64,000 bases of DNA from the NCBI GenBank assembly GCA_963747835.1, contig CAVVGO010000005.1, positions 3,452,956 through 3,516,955 of the forward strand, given 5' to 3'. This document shows positions 8,956-16,081 of the stretch, piece by piece; within the stretch, counting starts at the first letter, position 1, and every line of letters starts with the position of its first letter. The translations under genes were made by a program, and so were the position numbers. This DNA is from JAJPKK01 sp963747835 (GTDB taxonomy: Bacteria > Pseudomonadota > Alphaproteobacteria > Rhizobiales > Xanthobacteraceae). The notes under the pieces are model-generated. The model saw nothing but the letters and a program-made list of their open reading frames with translations, did not search any database and was not told the origin of the DNA.

Positions 8956-10023
8956 ATGGTCACTTCGCGATGCGAGTTCGTCAAATTAGCCACGGAGAGT
9001 GGCATCGCGCTCAGCCTGTCGTGCCTTGCGACGGCCGAGAAACCCGGATTCGGCGTGCGCAAGACGCTGCGCGGTCGCGCATTTGCTGCCGGGCTGGCGC
9101 TGCTGATCACGGCTCACCTCGCCCCGGCGGCTTCGGCGCAGGACGCGACCGACCCCGTAACCGGTTTCGCGCGCGCCGCGGTTCATGTCGCAGCGTGGCC
9201 TGGCGGCAAAAAGGTCGCTGTCAGCTTTGCGCTGTTCGTAGAGGAGTTCGGCTTTGGCCTGGGCCCCGTCTACCGCCCGGACATGGTGACCCGCAATCCG
9301 GATCTCGTGAACGAGGCCTTCCGTCAATACGCGATTGACTGGGGCATCGCCCGCGTCGGCCGGCTGTTCAAGGAACTGGACGCTCCGCTCACCATCGTGC
9401 TCAGCGCCGAGTTTCCCGGCAAGTATGAGTTGGTGTGGAAAGAGTTCCGCGCGTCCCAGCCAACCGCGCCGATCATCGCCCACGGCATGAATAATACCAG
9501 TCGTCAGTTGCCGCTCGGGCGCGGACTCGCGGAGCAGAAAGCTTACATTCGCCGGACGCTGGATATGATCGCGGGCGCCACCGGCGTCAGACCCGTCGGC
9601 TGGTCAAGCCCAAGCGTCTATTCCAACGGCGACACGGCGTGGGCGGTGGCCGCAGAGGGCATCGGTTACACCCTCGACCAGATGGATTCCGATATCATCT
9701 TGCGCCTTAAGACGCCAGACGGCCCGCTGGTCCTGCTGCCCTATCCGGTCGTCACGGTCGACATGGGCCAGCAACTCGCCCGGATGAAGTCGCCCACGGA
9801 AATCGAGACGCTCTGGCTCGATTACGTGTTGGAGCTCGCCGCCGAAGCGCGTGCCGATCCCGCGCGGGAGGCGACGACGGTGGTCATCGGAATCCACCCC
9901 TTCGTCGTGGGAACGCCCGACGGGGCAGCCGCCATGCGGCGTGTCCTCATGCGCCTCAAGAAGGACGACGCGGTCTGGCTCACCGACACCGACGCCATTC
10001 GCAAGGCCGCCGGCTCGAAATGA
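8956..10023 (+). CDS. Secreted polysaccharide deacetylase family protein (PuuE-like)
   Basis: A 355-residue protein of the carbohydrate esterase 4/NodB fold, in the group related to PuuE and allantoinase-type deacetylases. The first 33 residues look non-conserved. A secretion signal is visible from about residue 34 ('TLRGRAFAAGLALLITAHLAPAASA' then QD), so a GTG at 9055 may be the true start. Family features are 'WPGGKKVAVSFALFVEEF' (the first metal-binding strand), 'PLTIVLSAEF', 'IIAHGMNNTSRQLPL' (the HxxN/H motif), 'GVRPVGWSSPSVYSNGDTAWAVAAEGIGY', and the late 'IGIHPFVVGTPDGAAAMRRVL' carrying the catalytic-loop histidine. It should act on an N- or O-acylated substrate in the periplasm. The substrate is unknown. 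Confidence 0.75.
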   Translation: MVTSRCEFVKLATESGIALSLSCLATAEKPGFGVRKTLRGRAFAAGLALLITAHLAPAASAQDATDPVTGFARAAVHVAAWPGGKKVAVSFALFVEEFGFGLGPVYRPDMVTRNPDLVNEAFRQYAIDWGIARVGRLFKELDAPLTIVLSAEFPGKYELVWKEFRASQPTAPIIAHGMNNTSRQLPLGRGLAEQKAYIRRTLDMIAGATGVRPVGWSSPSVYSNGDTAWAVAAEGIGYTLDQMDSDIILRLKTPDGPLVLLPYPVVTVDMGQQLARMKSPTEIETLWLDYVLELAAEARADPAREATTVVIGIHPFVVGTPDGAAAMRRVLMRLKKDDAVWLTDTDAIRKAAGSK

Positions 10024-10174
10024 GGAGCCCGCGGCGCTCGCGACTGGAGAGCCGACCTCAGTCTGATTTACTTCTGGGATTCGCCCTTATGACGGCTTCC
10101 GGACCGCGCCAGACAGGCGGCCACACGACGCCGATCGACCAGATCTATGAAACGCGGCCAAAGCACTGCGCCAG

Positions 10175-10495
10175 CTAAAGTATACCCGGCAGCGCGAACA
10201 GCCAGAAAACCCCGATTCCAAACAGCCCCATGCCGAGGATGTCCAGTATTATCCCGTGAAGCCTGGGCTTCCAGGAATTTCTCGCAGGCTTTGGACGTAT
10301 GCTTACGACCACGGAACGGACGATCTCGGCGCGCTCCGCACGATTGATCCACTCGCCGATGCCAAAAGACAGCAGGCCCGACCCGATCAGAAAGGCGGCG
10401 AAGAATCGCTCCGGAACAGCCGCGACGGCAATCAAACCACCCACAAAGGCTACAACGTTCCACCAATGATCGGCTCTAAATCTATCTAGGTCCAT
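10175..10495 (-). CDS. Small two-helix membrane protein, unknown function
   Basis: A 106-residue product starting at 'MDLDRFRADHWWNVVAFVGG' (ATG at 10493-10495). It has a first hydrophobic helix pair, 'VVAFVGGLIAVAAVPERFFAAFLIGSGLLSFGIGEWI', and a second hydrophobic segment near the C-terminus, 'IILDILGMGLFGIGVFWLFALPGIL'. A basic loop lies between. No catalytic motif is visible, and no family is recognised. It converges with the deacetylase gene. An upstream in-frame start at 10537 is possible but lies in a low-complexity segment. Confidence 0.55.
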   Translation of the reverse strand: MDLDRFRADHWWNVVAFVGGLIAVAAVPERFFAAFLIGSGLLSFGIGEWINRAERAEIVRSVVVSIRPKPARNSWKPRLHGIILDILGMGLFGIGVFWLFALPGIL

Positions 10496-10566
10496 GGCGG
10501 CCGGTTTGATCGTCAAGCAAGGACACGGGCGGGGCATTTAGTCTAAATTCGACGGCGAGTTTGGCA

Positions 10567-10584
10567 AGGGCTCCAAGACCTACA
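10567..10584. repeat. Left copy of an 18-bp direct repeat flanking the IS
   Basis: AGGGCTCCAAGACCTACA is repeated exactly at 12175-12192, just outside the other IS end. The flanking bases translate as '..FDGEFGKGSKTY..' on the left and 'GSKTYTGTGRLRYTW' plus stop on the right. The IS may therefore have split a gene C-terminus, or inserted between two copies of a repeat. Confidence 0.7.
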
Positions 10585-12174
10585 TGTCGTAAGCACACGA
10601 GTTGTCCGGGTTAGGTAGCACACGAGTTGTCCGGTTTTGTCGCCCTGCAAAGGAGCAGGGCTGATGAATCGGGCAGCGTGGCTACCGGACCGTCGGATGC
10701 GGAAGTTTCGAGATGTTTTGAGCCGTTGGGAAGCGGGTGCGTTGTCGATGATGGAGGCTGGTGAGCTTTTGGGAATGTCGGAGCGGCAGTTCCGGCGCTA
10801 CCGGGAGCGCTACGAGGAGGACGGGCCTGAGGGGCTGCGAGACCGCCGGCTCGGCAAGGTGTCACCCAAGCGGGTGCCGGGGTCGGAACGGGATCGGATG
10901 CTGGCCTTGTACCGGGAGGCCTATCGGGGCTGGAACGTGATGCATTTCCACGATCATCTACGCCGCGATCATGGGTTCCGGTTGAGCTATACGTTTGTGA
11001 AGATGCAGTTGCACACGGCCGGTCTGGTGGAGCGTGCGACGCGGCGTGGCGCGCATCGCCGCAAGCGCGAGCGCAAGCCCTGCGAAGGCATGATGCTGCA
11101 CCAGGATGGCTCGCGGGCGGCGTGGCTTGCGGGCCAGCCGATGCTCGACCTGATTGTTACCCTGGACGATGCCACGAGCACGATCTATTCGGCGTTTCTG
11201 GTGGAGGAAGAAGGCACGGCTTCGACGTTGCGGGCGCTGCTTGAGGTGTTCACCGCCAAAGGCCTGCCGTCGAGCCTCTACACCGACCGCGGCAGCCATT
11301 ATTTTTTCACCGCCGTCGCCGACGGGCCGGTGGACAAGGTACGGCTGACCCAGGTTGGTCGGGCGCTCAAGCACCTGGGAATCGAGCACATCCCGGCCTA
11401 TTCGCCGCAAGCGCGCGGGCGCTCCGAGCGGATGTTCGGCACCCTTCAGGACCGCCTCATCAAGGAGCTCGCCAAGGCCGGCATCGCCGATATCGCGGCT
11501 GCCAATGCCTGGATCCGGGACGTTTATCTGCCGGAGCACAATCAGCACTTTGCCCGGCCGGCCGCGATGGCGGACAACGGCTTTGTCACGGTGAGCGACC
11601 CTGCCGTACTGACCGAGACCCTGTGCGTTGAGGACGATCGCGTCGTCAACCGCGACAACACGGTTGCCTGGGAGCGCCTGAAACTCCAGCTTCCTGCAAG
11701 CCCGCTGCGGCATCACTTCGTCAAGGCCAGGGTAAGAGTACGCGCCTATCCGGACGGTACCCTCGCGGTGTTCCACGGGCCGCGCCGCCTCGCCCGCTTC
11801 ACCGCAGACGGGGCCATCGTACAAGCCCCGACACCCGCAAGCGTGACGCCGTGCTCGCCACCGTCAAGGACGCTCCGCGCCGCCTCCGGCGGTGGCCTTC
11901 GAAACGCCCGTCGTGAGGTGACGCCGGAGCAACGGCCATCCTCGACGGCGGCTGCGCGCGCCGTCACTTCCGCGGGGCAGGTCGGGACAAAGAAACGGTG
12001 CTCCGGTCGAACTAAGAAACTGACCGCAAAGAACACCAAGAGACGAAGACCCCATCAGCAGCATGAGCCCAACCAAGCCGGGGCGTCCACCGCTTCCAAA
12101 CCGGCTCGGCTCTCACACCACGAAGCGGACAGATGATGTGCTACCAAAACCGGACAACTTGATTTGCTACCAAC
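10585..12174 (+). mobile_element. ISNCY-like insertion sequence with doubled terminal repeats
   Basis: About 1.59 kb with one transposase. Left end GGTAGCACACGAGTTGTCCGGTTTTG (from 10614) matches the reverse complement of the right end (12141-12171), which reads GGTAGCAAATCAAGTTGTCCGGTTTTG. The core AGTTGTCCGGTTTTG is identical on both sides. Outside the left repeat, AGCACACGAGTTGTCCGG occurs once more (10592-10609), 25 bases away. At the right end a second GCTACC copy lies inside. An 18-bp direct repeat brackets the element. Exact ends are uncertain because of these extra copies. Confidence 0.75.
10664..12136 (+). CDS. ISNCY-like DDE transposase
   Basis: A 490-residue DDE-type integrase-fold transposase. 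The N-terminal helix-turn-helix 'MMEAGELLGMSERQFRRYRERYEEDGPEGLRDRRLG' is followed by the catalytic core: 'MLHQDGSRAAWLAGQPMLDLIVTLDDATSTIY' (first Asp region), 'PSSLYTDRGSHYF' (second Asp), and 'SPQARGRSERMFGTLQDRLIKEL' (the Glu). The start is the ATG at 10664, 9 bases after an AAGGAG site (10650-10655). The C-terminal 80 residues are basic and low in complexity and reach almost to the right repeat. The triad is complete and the frame open, so the element could be active. Family naming rests on resemblance to ISNCY/IS1202-type elements. Confidence 0.8.
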   Translation: MNRAAWLPDRRMRKFRDVLSRWEAGALSMMEAGELLGMSERQFRRYRERYEEDGPEGLRDRRLGKVSPKRVPGSERDRMLALYREAYRGWNVMHFHDHLRRDHGFRLSYTFVKMQLHTAGLVERATRRGAHRRKRERKPCEGMMLHQDGSRAAWLAGQPMLDLIVTLDDATSTIYSAFLVEEEGTASTLRALLEVFTAKGLPSSLYTDRGSHYFFTAVADGPVDKVRLTQVGRALKHLGIEHIPAYSPQARGRSERMFGTLQDRLIKELAKAGIADIAAANAWIRDVYLPEHNQHFARPAAMADNGFVTVSDPAVLTETLCVEDDRVVNRDNTVAWERLKLQLPASPLRHHFVKARVRVRAYPDGTLAVFHGPRRLARFTADGAIVQAPTPASVTPCSPPSRTLRAASGGGLRNARREVTPEQRPSSTAAARAVTSAGQVGTKKRCSGRTKKLTAKNTKRRRPHQQHEPNQAGASTASKPARLSHHEADR

Positions 12175-12224
12175 AGGGCTCCAAGACCTACACCGGTACC
12201 GGACGGCTGCGCTACACGTGGTGA
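12175..12224 (+). pseudogene. C-terminal gene remnant beyond the IS
   Basis: After the right direct repeat the frame 'GSKTYTGTGRLRYTW' runs to a TGA at 12222-12224. The left flank carries 'SKFDGEFGKGSKTYMS' and a stop. Together they suggest a small C-terminal repeat protein interrupted or rearranged by the insertion. No upstream part of the gene is recognisable. Confidence 0.3.
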
Positions 12225-12245
12225 GACTCCGCAGCGCCTGGAGAC

Positions 12246-12596
12246 CTACGACTCAAGGGATTTGCGGTTTCTCCAGCACACGATAACCTCCTTGGCCTCG
12301 TCTATGGTCGCAAGGCGCCACCGTAATTGCACTACATCTTCCCCCATCAGATTTTCGACGATCTTCTTTTCCTCAACCCGAAGCAGCAGTTGCTGTGGAG
12401 AATTGTCGTCAAGTGACGTCGTGCGAAAGTCAATATTTCCCGTCCGGGTCCAGTCGGTCTTGAGGGTCCCGTCGACTTCTTCAAAAGGCGATGACGGCTT
12501 CGGCTTCTTGCGGACGCTATAAACGATAAGTGCGGCAGCGAGGATTAGCCCCGACACAATGGCTGCAATACTCCAAGAAATCCGCGGGTCCAACAT
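12246..12596 (-). CDS. Single-pass membrane protein of unknown function
   Basis: 116 residues: an N-terminal anchor 'ISWSIAAIVSGLILAAALIVYSVRKK' (about residues 6-31), then a soluble tail 'EEVDGTLKTDWTRTGNIDFRTTSLDDNSPQQLLLRVEEKKIVENLMGEDVVQLRWRLATIDEAKEVIVCW'. The tail resembles a small beta-rich domain with no catalytic motif. Base composition is less GC-rich than its neighbours, consistent with accessory origin. No family is recognised. Confidence 0.55.
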   Translation of the reverse strand: MLDPRISWSIAAIVSGLILAAALIVYSVRKKPKPSSPFEEVDGTLKTDWTRTGNIDFRTTSLDDNSPQQLLLRVEEKKIVENLMGEDVVQLRWRLATIDEAKEVIVCWRNRKSLES

Positions 12597-12843
12597 CCGC
12601 TCCTTTCACATTTTGGGCTACGCACTAAATCCTGCAGTCTCGCCTTCCTGGCTATTACCGCATTGCGCCGCAGAAGTCCGGCGCAACTGATGCGACGAGG
12701 CAACGTTGCGCCGTAAATCGTGAAAATTCATCATGTATTCTGGACGCGGCACGCAGCCGCGCCGGGATTTGGCTTCGCGGCTCGCTCTTCAGCAGATATC
12801 GTGCACGTGGGCGACCACCGCCTGCACCAACACTCACCATCAA

Positions 12844-13251
12844 TCAGTCCGCCAAGGCGACGCACTCGATTTCGCATCCGTTGCCGAACCGGAGTTGCAT
12901 CGACCAGGCCATGCGGGCCGGCGGATCGACTGGAAAGAATTCGCCGTAGACGCGATCCGCTTCCGCCATGTCGGAAATGTCCGCCAGCACCAGGTGGATG
13001 CGGACCACGCGGTCAAGAGAGGAGCCTGCTGATTCCAGCATGTGCTTCACGTTTTCCAACGTCGTGCGGACCTGTTCGCCGATCGGGCCGTGCCGGCGCT
13101 CACCGGTCTGAGGGTCGATCGGAGTCATGCCGGACAAGAATATGTAGTTGCCAACGCGGATGCCGGGAACATGCGGCAAGTTGGCGTTGCGCGAGGCATT
13201 GAGGCGCGGATTCCGCGGCTCGATCACCGAGCGTTGAAGTTTCTCGATCAC
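12844..13251 (-). CDS. RidA family protein (Rid copy 1)
   Basis: A 135-residue member of the RidA/YjgF/YER057c/UK114 family, whose archetype hydrolyses reactive enamine/imine intermediates such as 2-aminoacrylate. Core features are 'GIRVGNYIFLSGMTPIDPQTGE', 'IGEQVRTTLENVKHMLESAGSSLDRVVRIHLVLADI', and the C-terminal 'PPARMAWSMQLRFGNGCEIECVALA', whose Arg in PAR is the catalytic arginine of true RidA deaminases. It is the last of three tandem paralogues read on this strand. Its ATG at 13251 lies 4 bases after the stop of copy 2, so they are translationally close. Confidence 0.8.
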   Translation of the reverse strand: MIEKLQRSVIEPRNPRLNASRNANLPHVPGIRVGNYIFLSGMTPIDPQTGERRHGPIGEQVRTTLENVKHMLESAGSSLDRVVRIHLVLADISDMAEADRVYGEFFPVDPPARMAWSMQLRFGNGCEIECVALAD

Positions 13252-13255
13252 CGGA

Positions 13256-13655
13256 TCACACGAGCGCGGTACATTCGATCATTACCTTCATTCCGTGAGG
13301 TAGCACTGCGCCGCAGACCGTGCGGGCAGGTGGCGGGTCGGAAAAGAAGCTTGCATAAACCTCATTCATGTTTGGCGCTTCCAACATGCTGTGCAGCACC
13401 ACGTTGGTTTTCACGATCCTATCGAGCGACGAGCCCGCCGCCTCCAGCAGCATCTTGAGGTTGGACAGGATCAACCGGGTTTCGCTTGCAGTCGTGCCGC
13501 GCATCAATTCGTTGGACTGCAAATCGACTGCAACAAGGCCGGCCATAAAGAGAAAATCCCCGCCCCTCACCACACTCGACGCCAGTGCACCGTCGCTGCA
13601 CGACGACCCGGATGCGCACGCCGGCAAATGAATCGACTTCACGCTTGGCGACCAT
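13256..13655 (-). CDS. RidA family protein (Rid copy 2, N-terminal frameshift)
   Basis: About 132 residues. The body 'GSSCSDGALASSVVRGGDFLFMAGLVAVDLQSNELMRG', 'TRLILSNLKMLLEAAGSSLDRIVKTNVVLHSM' and 'PPPARTVCGAVLPHGMKVMIECTALV' is a normal RidA chain, including the catalytic Arg in PAR. The first residues ('MVAKRE..', ATG at 13655) lie in another frame. Removing one G near 13631-13635 joins them as 'MVAKREV-IHLPA'. It sits between two related genes, and the pair identity is far from 100 percent, so this is an old paralogous array rather than a recent duplication. Confidence 0.75.
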
Positions 13656-13673
13656 CGGCATTCCTCGGCCGCT

Positions 13674-14066
13674 TCAGGCGGCGGCGGTCACGTCGAGCTG
13701 CAATCTTGAACCCGGCCTCGATCTGCGCCGTCCAGACAGTACGCGCGGGTGGACCATTGGACACGTATTGCCGATAGACACGGTTGAGCACGTCGTACTC
13801 GATACTGTCGTATATCAGGGCGTGAACCTGAACGAGGCGATCGAGCGATGAGCCAGCGGAGTCAAGCAGCAATCTTAGATTTCCGAAAATGACGTGCGCC
13901 TCGCTGGTAAGCGTGCCGTGCAGCCGCTCACCCGAATTCGGGGTCGATTGGCAAGAATGCCGGAACAGAAGATGAGGCCGCCGGCGCGAATGGCCGGCGA
14001 CTGATGGTGTCCATAATGCCGCCGGAGATCGAGGCCGGGACAGGGCGCCGCGATGACTTCGCGCAT
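13674..14066 (-). pseudogene. RidA family protein (Rid copy 3, two frameshifts)
   Basis: The N-terminal part 'MREVIAAPCPGLDLRRHYGHHQSPAIRAGGLIFCSGI' (ATG at 14066) is in one frame. 'DPNSGERLHGTLTSEAHVIFGNLRLLLDSAGSSLDRLVQVHALIYDSIEYDVLNRVYRQYVSNGPPARTVWTAQIEAGFKI' is in a second. The corrected end 'LDVTAAA' plus stop (13674-13676) is in a third. Together they make a RidA of normal length (about 130 residues) with the conserved Arg in PPAR. The total length is a multiple of three, so the two shifts compensate. The family is certain. Functionality is uncertain. Confidence 0.65.
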
Positions 14067-14099
14067 GTCGATTTCTCTGTTGCACGCGATCGCGGCTCC

Positions 14100-15083
14100 G
14101 ATCAATCCGACAACTGCGCAATTCCGCGATAACAGGAACCGCTCGACATTTCCGCGCTTCTGCAGGTCGCCAAGACGCGATCAGCGCATCAAGCAAGGCA
14201 TTCATCTTGGTCTGAGAGATTTTGCCGGTGCGATCGAAGAAATTGTTCTTACGAAAGAAGTCATAGGACTTCTCGACGTCATCTAGCATTCAGTCTGCTG
14301 ACTGCAGCGAGAATCCGAACCGCCTCGGCGCGATTGCTGATCATCGTAAAGATATTCGGTACTCTTGGCCTGGGCGGCGAGCACGCGGAGCCAGCACGTT
14401 CGGTTACGCCGGCCCAGGCATTGTTGACCACCGTCCCCGAAAACGCCAGCTCCGGCGCATATTCCATCGTAAGTCCGATGTCATTGTAGCCGGCCGTTCT
14501 GGATCTGGAAATTAGCTGGCGGCAACAGGATAGCGGCATCGACTGCGCCGCTGAGCAGAGCCTGGGCACGGGCCGTGGTCGCGCCGGCATAGATGAAATC
14601 GTAATCGCTGGGCTTGAGACCGTGCGCCGCCAGCATCCGTTCAGCATAGACACGGGTAATATCCTTCGCTCCGCCGACTGAGATCACTTTCCCTTGAGTT
14701 CGCTGAGGCTGTTGATTCTGGATTTCGCCATCATGACATAAGGTGGCGCCTGAACCTCGAAGCGAACGATCGCGATCCCGGCACCCTGATCGATGGCGCG
14801 GATCGGATCCACCAGGCCGGTGGACATCGTCATATTCAGCGAGCCAGCCGCGAGCTGCTGGATAACCGCCGAGCTCGCCGGGACATAGACGAGATCAATC
14901 TTGATGTTTTCGGCGGTGAAAAAGCCTCTATCAAGCCCGATGAAGAGCGGCCAAAGGTTGGCCGAAGGCGATCCCGACAGTGCCGACGATCACCGTGTCC
15001 TCGGCACGAGCCCACGGAGCCGACAGCATCGTCATCATGATCACGCCCAGCGCAGCGCGTCCGAACGGACTTATTGTTCGCAT
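14100..15083 (-). pseudogene. ABC transporter substrate-binding protein (NMT1/TauA-like), frame-broken
   Basis: Begins at the ATG at 15083 with a signal peptide ('MRTISPFGRAALGVIMMTMLSAPWARA'). Then 'TVGSPSANLWPLFIGLDRGFFTAENIKIDLVYVPASSAVIQQLAAGSLNM' follows after one +1 correction near 14970. Further blocks are 'VISVGGAKDITRVYAERMLAAHGLKPSDYDFIYAGATTARAQALLSGAVDAAIL', 'GYNDIGLTMEYAPELAFSGTVVNNAW', and the C-terminal helix region 'KSYDFFRKNNFFDRTGKISQTKMNALLDAL'. This is the layout of NMT1-type periplasmic receptors. Breaks occur near 14970, 14690, 14491-14496 (extra G at CGGCCG), 14375 and 14300. No permease or ATPase is adjacent on this strand. The exact C-terminus is unclear. Confidence 0.6.
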
Positions 15084-15113
15084 GATCAGTCCTCGCGGTC
15101 GCCAAGTGAAATC

Positions 15114-15905
15114 TTAACTCGGCTCGAAGCCTTTGGCTTTCAATAGCGGCACGGCAACCGGCCCTGTAAGAAATTGCGTCAGCCCCTTAGCCGCTTCCGA
15201 GGATTTGGTCCCCGCGCCGACCCCCGCCGTAAAAACGGTCACGCTGGCAAGTTCACCGGGCAACGGACCAACCAGTTGGACCCCGCTGACCGGCAATATC
15301 TCCGAGGCTTGTCCAATCCCCAATTCTGCCTCGCCCTTGGCAACGATCTCTGCCGCCTGGGCACCCGGCACCAATATGGTCTTCGACTTCAGCTGTTCGG
15401 CCAAACCGAGACGATCGAGAACGCTTGCAAAATGTACGCCGCTTAATCCGCCTTTCGCGGGGTCGGCATAGACGATCGACTTGGCGGACAAGAGCGCGAG
15501 TTTGAGCGCGTCTACCGAACGGATATCTGGCTTCGGGGCGCCCGCGCGAGCCGCTACCGCGACCGCGGTGGCGCCCACGTTTACGAGACTGCCGGGCACC
15601 AGCTTCTCATGCTTCTGGAGATCGTCCATCATCGACTTTGTCAGGATGATCACGTCCGCGGATTCACCTTCGAGAATACGCTTGCTGAGTCCGGCGGCGA
15701 GGCCGTAGCCAATCGTCACCTTGTTCCCCGTGGCACGCTCGAATGCAGGGATAAGCTCATCCAACGCGGAAGTCAGCGCTACGGATGCCACCACCTTAAC
15801 CTCAGTCGCATTCGCAACGACGCCGTTGAGCGGGATTATCGAGGAAGCCATCAGGGCCGCAGTCGCTGTCGCCATGGTTCGTAACACGAAAGCTGTTCTG
15901 GTCAT
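15114..15905 (-). CDS. ModA-like periplasmic substrate-binding protein
   Basis: 263 residues starting at 'MTRTAFVLRTMATATAALMASS' (ATG at 15905). It has a secretion signal to about residue 33, followed by 'VKVVASVALTSALDELIPAFERATGNKVTIGYGLAAGLSKRILEGESADVIILTKSMMDDL'. Then 'SIVYADPAKGGLSGVHFASVLDRLGLAEQLKSKTILVPGAQAAEIVAKGEAELGIGQASEILPVSGVQLVGPLPGEL' follows. This is the molybdate-binding-protein (ModA) fold group with the 'GxG..A....I..G..AD' ligand-loop arrangement. Stand-alone members like this, without ModBC, are common in Bradyrhizobium-type genomes and their ligands are often not molybdate. It is 30 bases upstream of the NMT1-type receptor on the same strand. Confidence 0.75.
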   Translation of the reverse strand: MTRTAFVLRTMATATAALMASSIIPLNGVVANATEVKVVASVALTSALDELIPAFERATGNKVTIGYGLAAGLSKRILEGESADVIILTKSMMDDLQKHEKLVPGSLVNVGATAVAVAARAGAPKPDIRSVDALKLALLSAKSIVYADPAKGGLSGVHFASVLDRLGLAEQLKSKTILVPGAQAAEIVAKGEAELGIGQASEILPVSGVQLVGPLPGELASVTVFTAGVGAGTKSSEAAKGLTQFLTGPVAVPLLKAKGFEPS

Positions 15906-16002
15906 GGCGTCTTCTCCCGGGGAAAAATGATCAACATTCATCATATAGCGGTGTGACTCTCCACACGCCTCGATTTCGTTTCGGCTGCGAATCAAAATCA
16001 TT

Positions 16003-16029
16003 CCCGTGACGGCGTTCCGCCGTCACGGG
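16003..16029 (-). terminator. Hairpin terminator for the minus-strand haem protein gene
   Basis: Perfect 11-bp inverted repeat CCCGTGACGGC (16003-16013) / GCCGTCACGGG (16019-16029) with a 5-base loop. On the minus strand it is followed by 'AATGATTTTGATT', a weak U-tract, and it lies 53 bases past the stop of the 16082-18259 gene. Confidence 0.65.
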
Positions 16030-16081
16030 CCTCGATTGTCGCGAACGCCGTTACCGGCGTCCGCTCAATTCGCGCTCCGGC

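Noticed and set aside
12655..12843. 62-codon minus-strand frame upstream of the first Rid gene
   Set aside because: No start signal, no motif, and low-complexity residues; likely chance.
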